A stretch of DNA of 64,000 bases from Babesia bovis T2Bo (GCF_000165395.2 NC_010574.1:806001-870000); one strand, 5' to 3'; shown: positions 1 through 11,490, counted from the stretch's first letter. Made by a program: numbers and translations. The notes: generated from the sequence alone by a model not told the origin.

Positions 1-198
1 TGCGCGTCGTTGAGTTACAGCGTAAGCGCAAGGCATGAACACACAACACCATCGCGTACCATTAATAGTGTACATCATATTCTTATATGTTATGTGTTAC
101 TGTTTATAAAATTGTAAGCGTTACTATAATGCAGCACAGGCCCCTATTATATTACCGGGTGTAACGCTTGGGTGTATATATATTTATTTTACATAACC

Positions 199-787
199 AT
201 GGCAAAAGGTATCCGTGCGAAGTCGTTGCGGAGATATCGCACAGCTAAACGTCATGTTATCAACGGTAATGCTTATGTGTGGTGAATGTCCTATATTTTG
301 TAGAACTCGTTGAGTTACCCTTAGTAAAGGAAGCAAATCGCAAAGTCCGCCTTCTTCAATGTGGTATTGATATAACCCCGGAGATCAAGCCAAATAAATT
401 TCTTGAACCAGGTAAATGCATTGAATCAGTGTTACACATTTTCCAGATAATCCTGATGCTGTGTTTCCCCAACGTGTGGTTAAGCCTGCAATAGATCTCC
501 GATCGGAGGCTTTGCCATATTCAGGTATGTTATGTGTATATATGACATTATACCTAGGTCTTGCTGGTATGTATAACAGGCGTAAATTTAGCCCTGAGGA
601 GATTCGTGAGAGTCAGTATCTCTCTGTTGTTCAGGGTCATTTGTTACCACCTCAAGGTGAAATCGCAATGTCTATAGATGAGGCCCCTGTTTCTATAAGT
701 AGTACAGCGCGTGAGGGTAACTACAAGCGTGGCAAGGCTCACGCTCATGCTGCTAAGAAGTTAAAGTCCATCAAGAAGCGAAAGTGA
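199..787 (+). CDS. LLP/DUF2423-like small basic nucleolar protein (4 exons)
   Basis: Exons 199-265, 304-411, 447-524 and 558-787 join in frame to a 160-residue protein. The N-terminus MAKGIRAKSLRRYRTAKRH matches the MAKS(L/I)R-type Lys/Arg-rich start of the DUF2423/LLP (yeast YBL028C-like) family, which is linked to pre-60S ribosomes and the nucleolus. The C-terminus is again very basic and His/Ala-rich, ending in KKLKSIKKRK, as expected for a nucleolar or RNA-binding protein. All three introns are GT-AG and 33-38 nt long. The ATG at 199 is the only one that gives the family start. The gene is convergent with RPN8, with 33 nt between stops. Family assignment rests on the short N-terminal motif and the basic tail, so a different small nucleolar protein remains possible. 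Confidence 0.62.
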
Positions 788-820
788 TAAAACTGTTTCT
801 TAAGATTGAAAATACGCGTT

Positions 821-1909
821 TTATGATGATGTTTGTTTTGGTTGTGCAGCGGCCGCTTCCTTTTTGTTTTTGGCAATACGCTTATTCTCTGTCATGTTAT
901 CAATTAGGTTGTGGAGTGCGAGTATGGCCCTGAGTATGCTACCTAGATATATTGCCAAGGATGTGTCGTTCATGTTAATGATAAATGCCTCTTTAATAGC
1001 ATCACTATCTACCGACGGAAATAGATTTAGTATATCCTGCGTGTTATAAATGGAGAACATATATATTACCTGTAGCATGTAAACGATGGCAGGGTTAAGG
1101 TTATACTGTCCACCGATAACTCCTTTAAGGTAATCTACAATTTCAGCAAGTTTGAGCACTAGTGACTTCAGAGCCAACACTTTATTGTCAACCTAGGCAG
1201 AATCTTAGTCACTGATATTGCAAACTCACTTTGGTGGACAGCGTGGAAGTGGTCACGTTTGTTAAATCGCGCAACAAGTGTTCCAATCCAACTTCCTCAG
1301 CTTCAAAAGCGCCTGTGGAAATTTGAATTAACACCGTTTATTACTAACCCATTTCAGAGGGAACATGTGCAAATGTCCTTCTGAATCTTCTATCACTGGT
1401 TGGTTCTTCTACTGATACATATGCTTCTATTGGGACTTCTTCCTTCTATACAATGTTTGAAATAGATAGAAATCAAACGTACTTGATTGATATCGACTAT
1501 AATATAAATTGGATTTGGACAGTATTTGCGATAGAGTTCATGAATTTCCAAATCAGCAGGTTTACATTTAGGTCCGGTGCTGTACCAGCCTAGTACCTTT
1601 TCCTTTGTATTTATCTGTAGATTGTGTGTTTAATATGTTGCGACTCGATGAGCTTACTTTTTTGAACATTGTGAACATGCGTTCATGGTAGTTATGGTCA
1701 AAAAACCAAACCAATGGATTTTTAGTATCCTCTTCGAATGGTACTGCGTATGAATTAGTGATGTGTATGTCTCCTTCTATCATCTCTCCAAGAATTGTGC
1801 CAACAACTCGTCGCGAGGTCCCCGCGGCAGCTCTGTTGTAATGGTCTACCACTGAGAGCATTACGATCGGGTGTAATACCACCTTTTTATGTGAAGAGAG
1901 AAACGCCAT
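821..1909 (-). CDS. RPN8: 26S proteasome non-ATPase regulatory subunit RPN8 (PSMD7), spliced
   Basis: RPN8 is the catalytically inactive MPN-domain partner of the deubiquitinase RPN11 in the 19S lid. The first exon (down to 1658) encodes the MPN core with [17 protein letters not shown] and [11 protein letters not shown]. Removing the intron at 1615-1657 gives [11 protein letters not shown], the family's (I/V)GWYHTGP block. Further short introns join [25 protein letters not shown] and the helical C-terminal region. The C-terminal exon starts with [15 protein letters not shown] and contains [10 protein letters not shown] and [12 protein letters not shown]. The zinc-binding JAMM His/Asp set is absent, as is normal for RPN8. 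Start is uncertain: ATG at 1909 gives MAFLSSHKK, and an in-frame ATG at 1927 would add six residues. The tail is Lys/Ala-rich but shorter than in animals. Confidence 0.93.
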
Positions 1910-2005
1910 CTTCTTTATTTGTTCCATTTTGTATATATAATATATTTGTATTTATACTAAATTGTTGTGTCACGTGCCGTACCCACGTAACACATCACAT
2001 TAAAA

Positions 2006-2946
2006 ATGTCTAACACAAAGCTTTACGAGATTCTTGGTGTAGAGCCTGGCGTTTCCACTCGCGAAATTGTAAAAGCGTATCGCATTGCTGCTCTTAAGAC
2101 ACACCCGGATAAGCTTGCTAGATTATCTGAGGAAGAACGTGTATGTTCGGAATGCTGAAATCTAATGTTTTTAGGAGAAAGCAAAGAACAGTTTCTTACA
2201 GCTTCAACATGCTTATGAGATATTGAGAGACGATGAGTCTCGTGCTAATTATGATAATTTTGGTATGTACATTCTAAGAAAGTTGTATTGTTCTCAGGAT
2301 GGGAAGGCGAAAATGATGATGCATTTATTAGGGCTTATGAGTATTATAAGGATCCGCTAACATCGGAGGATATAGATGCTTTTTCAAAGACATACAAGTC
2401 CAGTAGTGCTGAGCACGATGACTTGCTTGAGTTTTATAAAAAGTGGGTTACATAATTGTCGAATAACTTCTGTTAGGCATGATGGCGACATCCATGATAT
2501 ATTATTATACATTCCTCTTAGTGAAGCCAGTGATCTGGATCGCTTTGTTAAATTCTACAACGATAAGATAGCATCTGACGTTGGTTGCATTAATATGGTT
2601 TTATGTTGCTCAGGAGCTGGAGTCAACATCGAAGTATAAGAAGAGCAGTACGACATCGGCTCTTAAAGACATCAAACAGCGGTACAAGAAAAAGATGCAG
2701 AAAGAGCGGAAGCGTTCAAATGATAGGTATGTTGTAATTTTTTGATTTGATATGGGCTTTAGTGAAAGTTTGGACGATCTCGCTGCGCAGATTATGGTAT
2801 TGGAGGCGTTTATTTTACTCAGATTTACACAGGCCAATCGCAAAAAGCGCGAGCAAGCATTTGATTCGGTGATTAGCAACTTGGAGAAAAAGTATGGTTC
2901 AAAGGTAAGTGATACTATTTACACTATCATTTAGCGCAGAAGTTGA
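2006..2946 (+). CDS. DNAJC9-like J-domain co-chaperone (7 short exons)
   Basis: The ATG at 2006 opens a J domain ([20 protein letters not shown] ... THPDKL) with the HPD motif that stimulates Hsp70 ATPase. After short introns come [32 protein letters not shown], and a long charged helical region with [14 protein letters not shown] and [19 protein letters not shown]. The order J domain, then 'Y-x2-P-L-x-ED-I-x-F-x-K-x-YK' block, then basic C-terminal helix ending in an LxxKY motif is that of DNAJC9, a nuclear histone H3-H4 co-chaperone. The role in histone handling is inferred from that resemblance. All introns are about 30-36 nt; the final one (2905-2934) is 30 nt and leaves a tiny last exon with stop at 2944-2946. 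It converges on the nucleoporin gene, 60 nt away. Confidence 0.85.
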
Positions 2947-3006
2947 AGAAGTGATCACACTATGGGTGGTATTTCTGGTATTCTTCCCTCCTACGCATTT
3001 GTAATG

Positions 3007-4493
3007 TTATAAAATATCACTTACTTCGAATTTCGGTGCTGCGTATGCTTGTTCCATCCATGGTTCCAATGTTGCATTACATGGCAAGCTGAGCGGTTCA
3101 ATTTTTGGCGTTTCCGCCATTGCCAAAATTCCGTTATTCATTGGAAACAAGGTCGCCTTGACTTCGTTTGCATTTGATTGTGTATTGAAACCTGCGAATG
3201 TGGTTGTATTCCCAAACGCTTGGTTTCCAAAAGTAGATGTGCTGTTTTGTCCAAATCCAGTAGTGCTGAATCCTGTTGCATTATTGCCAAAACCGGAACT
3301 ACTGTTATTTGTTCCAAATCCATTAGAAGTGAAAGGACCGGTGTTAAATCCCTGTGTTTGGCCAAAAGGGGTAGTATTGGTCGATTGCCCAATTCCAGAA
3401 TTACTACCAAATATAGACGGTTGTGTTTGTCCAAACCCAGTACTTCCAAAAGATGCGGTTGTATTATTTTGCCCGAAACCGGTACTTCCAAAAGATGTAT
3501 TGCTTTGACCAAATCCCGTTGTACCAAACGTGGAGTTTGGCTGCCCGAATGATGGTGACGTATTTTGTCCAAACGGGGAGGTGGCGTTCCTATTGCCAAA
3601 TGGGCTTGTAGTGGCAAGATTGTTTTGTGCATTCTGTCCAAACCCAGTGGTACTGAATCCACTCTTATTACCACCGAATCCACCACTATTATAATTGTTC
3701 AATCCAAAACCAGAAGATCCAAAGGTAGTCGACACATTATTTTGTCCGATAGCACTGCTGCCGAACCCCTGATTGGTATTGGTGCTTTGCCCAAAACCAT
3801 TAGAAGTAAACGATCCCGTATTGAAACCTTGTGCTGTATTGTTCAAAGATCCCGCGCCAAAACCTTGCGAAAACAGGGTGTTTGATTGTTCTGATATTGG
3901 TTTTACTCCTGCAATTGTTTCTGCCGTTCCTTCTGATGACTTACCAGAACTTTGTCCGAACGCGGTTGATGTAAAAGAAGTTGTCTTATTTTGCGATTGC
4001 CCAAAATTATTTGATGTGAACGGGGCTGTACTAAACGTTACACTGGATCCGAACGTAGTATTGCCTGATCCGAATCCGAAGGCAGTATTACTTTGTCCAC
4101 CAAATCCAGTGCTTTGACTTCCAAATCCATTTGTGAAACCTGAATTAACGTTTGATCCAAATGCGGAATTCGTTCCGAAGCCTGATGTATTGGTATTACC
4201 ACCGAAAGATGACGCCGCCGTTACTCCACCAAAGTTGGACCCTGTACTGGGTGTTCCAAATGCATTATTCTGTCCGAATCCAGCTGCGGGTGTAATTGTA
4301 GACCCAAATCCAACTGCATTATTTGCTGTGTTTCCTGTCAACATGTGTGATATCGATAATATGGCTTACCGAAGTTCGGAGTGGTGGCAGTATTATTACC
4401 AAAGAATGAGCTGTTTGTGGATGTGTTTTGGGTATTATTCCCAAACAATCCGTTTGAGAGCTGCCCATGAGACTGGGCTCCGAAAAACGCCAT
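3007..4493 (-). CDS. FG-repeat nucleoporin (2 exons)
   Basis: The protein is built almost entirely of FG repeats (TGFGQN, FGSTGFGQ, SNGFG, TSPFG and variants) with Asn/Ser/Thr/Gly spacers and few charges. This is the signature of nuclear pore FG nucleoporins, whose disordered repeats bind karyopherins. A first exon starting at 4493 (MAFFGAQSHGQLSNGLFGNN) contributes one GLFG motif and is spliced over a short intron (acceptor ACAG just before GAAACACAGC). The C-terminal ~60 residues are different: FG-free, with METPKIEP-like and LEPWMEQAYAAPKFEVSDIL sequence that may be the anchoring end. No autoproteolytic HF-S NUP98 domain is visible, so it is not a complete NUP98. Which yeast or human nucleoporin it corresponds to cannot be said. 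It lies next to IWS1 on the same strand. Confidence 0.88.
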
Positions 4494-4568
4494 TTATTTC
4501 ATACTGGTGTGTATGCTACTAGGGAGGTGAATACCCACAATAGGATGATTATACTATTAACTGTTACT

Positions 4569-5801
4569 TTAGGATGATGTACCATCTATACTGACCTTTG
4601 TGGCCCTATTTGGTATTTTGCGTTTGGAATCAACTCCTTTGAATAGTTGTGATAATTTTGAGTTGATTCTTTCTTGGTTTACGATAATGCTACCCATTTG
4701 TGCTTTGTGTTGTGCATATTTTAACGCCATTTTACGTTCTTTAACATCTCCTTCCATCGATAACACGTTTGATTTACTGTTTATTGTGTAGTCTTGTTGT
4801 ATATCGGCATAACTTGATGCAAGTCCTAGCATGGGTCTGACCCATTTTTGTACAATTGACCTAATGAGTACTCTATTAGCATCTGTTTCGTCTGGATGTT
4901 TCCACAATGCAACTATTTGTCTTCCAAGATCGTTATCTCTAAGATCACTTGGTTGGAATGGTAGCAATAATGCTATTTCTAGCACTTTAGCTCTAACCGT
5001 AAGATTAGGGAGTGTTCCATCTGGTAGTGGCGATATCCATGCTGCCATGGCTACGGCAGCACCTTCTGTTATACACCAGTTTCTCCACGCTGGTTTAGCA
5101 AAATTAGATAAATCGTTAATCATCTTCAGTTTAGCCAAGCCTGGTTTACCCTGTTGCACGGCGGCAAGATCATCCGAAGCGGCCTTTAACATCCTATCTA
5201 TTAACTGTCTACAGTAGTGTTGACATTCTTCCGGTGTCATTTGTACAGTTTTCTTCCTACGTTCCTTGACCCTTTTCAGCACTTCGTCGAAGTATATCTT
5301 TCCAGCAGTCGCATTTTTCTTCTTTTGTACTTTTCTTTCTGATACATCATTATCTGAGTCATAATCCGCATCTAGATGGTTCTTATCAAAAGCATTTGTC
5401 GGCGGTATGAAATCTCCATCAATGTCATGATTCTTTTTGCTTCTGTTTTTTTTATTCAAACTTGTTTTCTTGGGCACTTTGATGTTTTCCGATGAATCAC
5501 TCGTGTTATGAGCTGCTGATGTGTCATAATCCTCGTCTTTACCGATAAATGCCTTCTTACTCAATCTATTCTTGCCCTCAGCTGTGGAATCAACATCTTC
5601 GTTTGGCGTACCAGACGTTTCTACCGTATGCTCTGTGTTTTCATTGTCTGATTCTGATGGAATACTATGATTTTGTTCAGTTTGTTCGACGTCATCAAAC
5701 TCTAGCGTTGGTGACGCTGGAGCTGAGTCCTGCAGGGTGGGCTCATTTTGCGTTTCGATTCCATCACTAAGATCCGATAATTCATCATAGCTTTGATCCA
5801 T
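4569..5801 (-). CDS. IWS1: IWS1/SPN1-like transcription elongation factor
   Basis: This is a 410-residue, single-exon protein. The first ~165 residues are acidic and disordered, rich in Asp/Glu/Ser with patches of Lys (KKKNATAGKIYFDEVLKRVK marks the end). The C-terminal half holds a TFIIS N-terminal-like (TND) helical bundle. The recognisable IWS1 strings are LEIALLLPFQPSDLRDNDLG, IVALWKHPDETDANR and VQKWVRPMLGLASSY, equivalent to the family's 'GI-x-K-x-V-x2-L-x2-HP-x-ET' and 'W-x-RP-I' blocks. IWS1/SPN1 binds SPT6 and RNA polymerase II and links elongation to histone modification and mRNA export. A long acidic N-terminus with the TND near the C-terminus fits the family. No introns are needed. 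Confidence 0.9.
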   Translation of the reverse strand: MDQSYDELSDLSDGIETQNEPTLQDSAPASPTLEFDDVEQTEQNHSIPSESDNENTEHTVETSGTPNEDVDSTAEGKNRLSKKAFIGKDEDYDTSAAHNTSDSSENIKVPKKTSLNKKNRSKKNHDIDGDFIPPTNAFDKNHLDADYDSDNDVSERKVQKKKNATAGKIYFDEVLKRVKERRKKTVQMTPEECQHYCRQLIDRMLKAASDDLAAVQQGKPGLAKLKMINDLSNFAKPAWRNWCITEGAAVAMAAWISPLPDGTLPNLTVRAKVLEIALLLPFQPSDLRDNDLGRQIVALWKHPDETDANRVLIRSIVQKWVRPMLGLASSYADIQQDYTINSKSNVLSMEGDVKERKMALKYAQHKAQMGSIIVNQERINSKLSQLFKGVDSKRKIPNRATKVSIDGTSS

Positions 5802-5891
5802 TTTTAAGAATATATAATACTATCGCTACGGTGCGTTAAGGGTCACACATGTGGCGTTGTGTTGCTGGAGTTATGGTGGCGTTACTTATGA

Positions 5892-8453
5892 TCATTTAGT
5901 ATAGTTTGTGTCGATAACTGCCAATTCTATAAAATGGACATCCATTTGTTTGAGTGTGTTTCTGCGTTGTACGTCTAGCGTGTGTTCTTGTGCGTTGCGG
6001 TATTGTCCATTGATAAACACAAATATGGCTTCATTATTCATGCTTCCAAATATCCCATAATGACACAAGTAAGGTCCTACATAGAATAAGTTTTTAATGC
6101 ATTGTACTTTGAATGTATCGTTTTTTAGATAGCTATCCAATTCTACCATATCAATAGCATCTTGTTTTTTGTGTCCTATTGTCTCCAGATATGCTGACAG
6201 GTTATTGATACGCTTAGCCTTTGATAGCCATTGAGCCACTTGTGATATGTCCACTTTGCATTCAGTATTGCCAAATACATCTGCAATAGCGACTAATGGC
6301 ACTGCAGCAGTCAATAGATTTGGTGAATCTTGCGAAAAGAACAGGGTTGTATAAGCTTCGATTTGCTTTATAGGATTGATTGGTGTTTTCAAGACTACAT
6401 TGAGGTATTCCAAAAGTTCCTGTGGCACTGTGTTATGATCTGTAACGAAGACAATTTCTGTTGTATAGCTGTAGAAATTGTGGAGTAGCCAATCTTCAAT
6501 AGGTATTGTTGCACATTCTTTAAGGTGGTGAGACCATCCGTAATCATTTAAGAGGGATATCAGAAGTGCATATCTTGCAATTATATTCTCTGCTATATAC
6601 GGAGTTGAATGACTTGTCCTTTGCTTAAGCCACTCTAGCAATGTATATAAAGGGTCTATATTTGGCCCTTTGTCATGGCATTTTTGCAATACGTCCATTA
6701 TCGTTACTGGTACGTACTTACTATTGTACTTAGTGTGAAAATCTCCGACTTCGGTAATGAAGGCTTTCATTATTCCCATGACATTCATGTAATAGATGAT
6801 AGAATTCCAGTACAGCATTTCCCTTTTACTTTCCGTCGTTAAATTCCACAATTGCATGGCTGCGACTATTACAGCGGTTTTAAACCCTCTATTCTCGGTA
6901 AATTCTCTACTTGATGCCACATACGTGAGGAATAGTGCAAAATCCTTCAATGTTCTTAAGATTCCTTCTCCTCTTAGAAGTTCATTAAATTTACCCAATG
7001 CATTGCACATGGGTTCCATTCCTTCTGATGTCAGTTTATATATAGCTGCACGATGCCATAATTTTATATTGTTCAGAGGTATGAGATCATTAGTGCCGAA
7101 TGATACTTTAACAAAATCACCATCATTCATTTTGAGCATGTTGTCCATCGTTTGTTTTATATTGGTTTCCTGTTGCTCCGATATCTTTGGTTCAGCCATT
7201 TTATACATTTCAATGCAATGGATATTGCCTACTAGTGAGAACGGCTCTAGAAGATGCAGGTTTGCATTAAGATCAGCCATGCATTTACTGACGAAGCAAT
7301 GATCGTAGTTACCCAGGAATACCTTATAAGTATACATCAATTTGGCTACCAAGCTGGGTATGTATGCAACCTCTGTGTGGTATACCATCTCCTTATACTC
7401 AAACAAGGAAGATACGATATGGTCAAAGACATCGGTCGGTATCGTATGTGCTATAATCGCTAGGTTGTAGAACAGGTGTGCTGCTTGCGAATGTGTGAAT
7501 TTATCCAAGATACATGACATTCTATGCGCAATTCTTTCTACTATATTTGGCGATGGGTACATTGGTAGAATTGCCGATATTGCCATCATTGTTTTCGGGC
7601 TACAAAAGTCTATTCCATTTGCATTGGATTCCAAAGCTTTCATTATTTCCAGAAGGCATTCATGACCCTTTCCTGTATGCGACATCCTTATAATATTGGG
7701 GTTCAAGATTCTATGTAGCGTTTCATCAGGTAGATTTGTAATATCGAAGTCTGGCTTAACCATTGAAGACAGTATGACATTGTTCATATAGTCAAATGCC
7801 TTTACATCATATGCCTTAAGATGTGCCAGGCTCCATAAAATTTGCGATGCGGATTCAATATCCCAGCCATCTTCTGCCATTATTGCGATATCTAGTTTTT
7901 GTATAATTTCAGCTATCCCCTTGAAGCGCCATTTACTAAGGGAAGCTAATATTTTGACGATATGCGATACCTTTAGCGTTTCATCATTCATAAAACAAGC
8001 TCTAAGTGCCACTTTAATGAGTTTATTCCATATCTTTTGAGAGTCGTTGTGCCAAGCTGCTAGTGCTCTCTGTAACACAATAATTCGCGTGTCTAATGGG
8101 TACAGTGCCAACCGTTCGGTTATACGTTCACAGATGTATTCTCTGTGTGATTTCCTATTATCGTTATTACATTCCGTTGTATCTATTAGTTTGGTGTCTA
8201 GAACCTTGCCTGCGTATAGCGTAGCGTTGGACACTCTTAACAGGGAATACAGCAGTTTCTTATCATGTTTGTCCAGTGGAAACGACGTATGTTTTAAAGT
8301 ATCATTGCGATTAGAATTACATACTGCATCGAAGTACTCAAAATCGAATGGTATGGGTTCATGGGATGCTTCTTCCGATTCTACGTTTCGATGCTCTATA
8401 GGTCGCATCCGAGTAACTCTTCCGCGCCATCTTATGGCATTTTTGCATATCAT
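5892..8453 (-). CDS. Large helical-repeat protein, RAP-like, probably organellar
   Basis: This is an 853-residue, single-exon protein made of many amphipathic helices (for example ILASLSKWRFKGIAEIIQKL and ASQILWSLAHLKAYDVKAFD). Such arrays are typical of the FASTK/RAP and octatricopeptide-like proteins that are expanded in apicomplexans and act on mitochondrial or apicoplast RNA. The last ~70 residues (EAIFVFINGQYRNAQEHTLD ... RRNTLKQMDVHFIELAVI) resemble a degenerate RAP domain, with its 'l-x-R-x-x-L-x-x-x-G/D-x-x-v-x-x-i' pattern, but this is weak. The N-terminus MICKNAIRWRGRVTRMRP is basic with no acidic residues, as in a mitochondrial presequence. RNA binding and organelle location are inferred. 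The start could lie further upstream if a 5' exon exists. Confidence 0.6.
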   Translation of the reverse strand: MICKNAIRWRGRVTRMRPIEHRNVESEEASHEPIPFDFEYFDAVCNSNRNDTLKHTSFPLDKHDKKLLYSLLRVSNATLYAGKVLDTKLIDTTECNNDNRKSHREYICERITERLALYPLDTRIIVLQRALAAWHNDSQKIWNKLIKVALRACFMNDETLKVSHIVKILASLSKWRFKGIAEIIQKLDIAIMAEDGWDIESASQILWSLAHLKAYDVKAFDYMNNVILSSMVKPDFDITNLPDETLHRILNPNIIRMSHTGKGHECLLEIMKALESNANGIDFCSPKTMMAISAILPMYPSPNIVERIAHRMSCILDKFTHSQAAHLFYNLAIIAHTIPTDVFDHIVSSLFEYKEMVYHTEVAYIPSLVAKLMYTYKVFLGNYDHCFVSKCMADLNANLHLLEPFSLVGNIHCIEMYKMAEPKISEQQETNIKQTMDNMLKMNDGDFVKVSFGTNDLIPLNNIKLWHRAAIYKLTSEGMEPMCNALGKFNELLRGEGILRTLKDFALFLTYVASSREFTENRGFKTAVIVAAMQLWNLTTESKREMLYWNSIIYYMNVMGIMKAFITEVGDFHTKYNSKYVPVTIMDVLQKCHDKGPNIDPLYTLLEWLKQRTSHSTPYIAENIIARYALLISLLNDYGWSHHLKECATIPIEDWLLHNFYSYTTEIVFVTDHNTVPQELLEYLNVVLKTPINPIKQIEAYTTLFFSQDSPNLLTAAVPLVAIADVFGNTECKVDISQVAQWLSKAKRINNLSAYLETIGHKKQDAIDMVELDSYLKNDTFKVQCIKNLFYVGPYLCHYGIFGSMNNEAIFVFINGQYRNAQEHTLDVQRRNTLKQMDVHFIELAVIDTNYTK

Positions 8454-8697
8454 TATAACAAAGTGATTTCACGGAGTGTCCTAGCATTGGTTGACGTCGG
8501 CAGTGTTGATATCACCATTATACGCTGCATTTCACACACACTATTAATAAATACGTACGCATCATTTATCGATAGATTCGCGTCATATAGCGGATCTACA
8601 TCGCTGTAATATAGCAATATACTACTCCTCGGGACTCCCCATGGTGGTACATTCATATTTGTCTTACATCTAATTCTATCGCAAATTAACGATAGAA

Positions 8698-11490
8698 ATG
8701 GATGGTTTAAAGGAGCAAGTCGTTAATAGGAGCAGTGTGTATGTTTCTATGCACGTAAGTTGTTTTTATTTTTGATGTGTAAGCTATGTACAGACTGACT
8801 CGATAGAGTTATCTCCCGAGGAGCTTGAATCACTGAACAAATACGATGAATCTCACCCTAATGTTACTTATCAAGGACCTCCTTTGGGTAATTTTACTAG
8901 TGTGTTGTATGATAACATTCTATTTGCAGAGTATGATGAGACGGATGACACATCAAGCAATTCTGGTTGGTGTGGATCGCTGAGTTGGTTTATGCACGAA
9001 TTCGTCCTTGATAATACTCCTGCCTTTACATTTTTGTTATATTTTGTTTTATTTTCTCTTGGAATGTGCTTCGGTCCTTGTAGGTTTACTAGTGTGTATG
9101 TATAATTATCCATTTTCAGTGACTTTGCCATTGTTGAAGCGTATAAGGCCTGATAGAGTCAATATCATTCCAGGTAATATGCTTCGCGAGGTTAGACATT
9201 TCTTTGTTTTGTTTATTTGTTACAGATAAAATCGGTTGACACTGTTGGTGCCGGCTTATCGCATTTTAGATCGATCCTTAATGCGTTGTGTTTCCTTTTT
9301 ACCACTATGGGTGTTATGTTTATAACTTTAATCATTGTGTTATGTTTAAGGTGGGTCTAGTATTTCTATTTTAACTTGTGCTAGGTACATTTCAATCAAG
9401 TTGATTGTCCAACCGTTGTATCACATAACATATTTGGCTGTGATTGCGACATATGCTATGGACCCTGCTGCTTCTTATTGCGTTTGGACAATTTGTAACT
9501 ACTTATTGATTCGGAAGTACATCAATCCAGGTAATCCGTTCTGTTTTCTTGTATATCATCTTTGCAGTCTTCGAAGATAATAACGGCTCATCAATATTAT
9601 TCTACCGTTTTGTCGGTTTCGGTAACAATATGCAATCTTGGTACGAGATTGATCCTCGTTGTTACACCTTAACGAATTCCATATTCCAGTTATTGATATT
9701 GATGGCTTTGCGTAAACTGGTACTGAGTTCATTACTATTCTTTTTTGAAGTGACATTCCTTCCGAATTACAGTGGCGAGCTGGTTTCATATTTGAAGGAG
9801 CAGGCTCTATTGCGCAAGTTTAACATTGCCTGGTATGTTTGAGTTTTTATTATTTAGTATGCTTAGGATGAACCTCATGAACTGTGCTCGCAAGAGTGAC
9901 CACTATGCTGTGATTGAAGCTGTGAATTCTGCTAATCGTTCGATAGAGCAGTTACCTCGTCCTGAGACTCCTATTACTTACAATCACCGTGTATATTATG
10001 ACTCAAGTCACTTTACTATATTCCGTCAGCCCATTAAATCAGGTCGCATGTTACAGCGTAAGAATGACATGAAGGTAAAGGCAGAGCTTCCTCAATTTTG
10101 TAAGGAGCGTTGGATTGAGAAGTCTATGAGTAACATGTTGACTAACTGGACTGCTTTACATCAGATGGTGCACAATCCTCCAGAATTACTATTTCCTGAC
10201 TTTTACGTTCCTTTAGTTTCTAAGAAGACTGTTCAGGAGTATTCTCGGTTATTATTTGACCACATATATGAAACCATGAGTGCTTTAGGTCATCCTCATA
10301 TAACTGAGGCTATGGGTGAGGAGATTCGCAAGTTGCACTCTGCTCGTTCTACTATGGAGAACGTTCCTAACACCAGCCGTTCATCCGGTCGTCGTTCGGA
10401 GCGTGCATCTTTGCAGCCAACTGTTGTTCAGAAAAGTAGTAAGAAATCGTCAACTGCTAAGGCATCTTCTGAGGACGGTGATTCTGGTGATGAGAGTAAC
10501 CACGCGCACGCTGACGCTCCTTTGGATCCTATTGCTACTGAGCGTGACGAGATGCGTGTTATAACTCGTCGTATGTTTACTTTACTTCAGCCAGCAGTTG
10601 TTGATGACTTCTTTAATACCTTTGATACTGGTAACTGTGGGAGCGTTACGTCGAACATATTCACGAAGAATGTTCTTTACATGTGTTCTTTAAGGAAGAG
10701 GCTGATTAGTGCTTTGAAAAATCAGCGAAGCATTTTGAGTCTTGTTAACCGTTTGTTGAGTACGGCTTTATGGTTTTTGTTATGTGTCTTGTATTTGATG
10801 ACATTACGTGTGAACAAGAACATTGTGTTGCCATCGGTTATTGGTTTTATGTCGGCTATGATTGTAGCGCTAAGTTACATGTATAACAGTTTCATTACTG
10901 CGATTATTTTTGTGGTATTATCAAACCCTTATAATGTGGGCGACCGTGTTCGTATTAACGACGGTGAGGCTATGTACGTCAGTTCGATTAGCACATACAA
11001 CACTGTTTTCCGTTGTATTCACGAGAAGATCGTTATATATCAGAATGCTCAACTAAGTTCTATGAAGATTGCGAATGAGACTCGTGCTCGTCATGCTATA
11101 ATGGAGGTGACGTTATGTATTAGTGGTAGCACTACTCCTGCTGCTCAGAAGCAGTTGATAGAGAACGTGAAGAGTTTTGTTAATCACCAGCCTCGTGTAT
11201 ATGTTCACAACGGTTGTTTTGTTTATGTATCACAGATTCAGATTTCTCACTTTTACAATTTGAAATTCTTGATAACGTTTATGGACAATTGGTTGTCTCC
11301 GGGCCATATTTTCATTTTACAGAAGGGTCTGTTGTCATATATATTGAAGCAATGTGGTATGCTGGGCATTACCTACCGTGCTCCTATGAAGCCTGTTATT
11401 TTGAGTGGGAATTTCCCTTTTAAAGGTTCTCTTGATAATGTTCAGGGTGCTTTACAGTTACCTGCTGTTATGGAGATTCCTAATGCTTGA
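8698..11490 (+). CDS. EF-hand/MscS-type mechanosensitive ion channel, paralogue 1 (7 exons)
   Basis: Exons 8698-8754, 8794-9079, 9120-9190, 9226-9350, 9385-9530, 9568-9832 and 9867-11490 sum to 2574 nt, giving 857 residues in frame. The N-terminal half has several hydrophobic helices (FTFLLYFVLFSLGMCF, FTTMGVMFITLIIVLCL, LTNSIFQLLILMAL). A Ser/Lys-rich cytosolic insert follows, then an EF-hand-like segment (DDFFNTFDTGNCGSV). The MscS pore and beta domain come last (SVIGFMSAMIVALSYMYNSF, IIFVVLSNPYNVGDRVRIND, VIYQNAQLSSMKI), containing the diagnostic NPY-x2-GDRV motif. This is the architecture of eukaryotic MSL10/Msy channels, which release ions on membrane tension and are modulated by Ca2+. 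Codon use in the last exon is strikingly T-rich at third positions (ttac, cgt, gct). A paralogue lies at 15684-18386. Confidence 0.9.

Noticed and set aside
3138..3686. Long alternative frames opposite and within the FG nucleoporin gene
   Set aside because: They arise from the repetitive composition of the FG repeats; products are low-complexity shadows without independent start context.
8453..8656. 67-codon minus-strand frame with ATG just upstream of the RAP-like gene
   Set aside because: No family is recognisable, and it contains a perfect 34-nt intron-like sequence (GTACGT...ATGCAG) that would break its frame. It may be a 5' untranslated exon region of the RAP-like gene rather than a protein.
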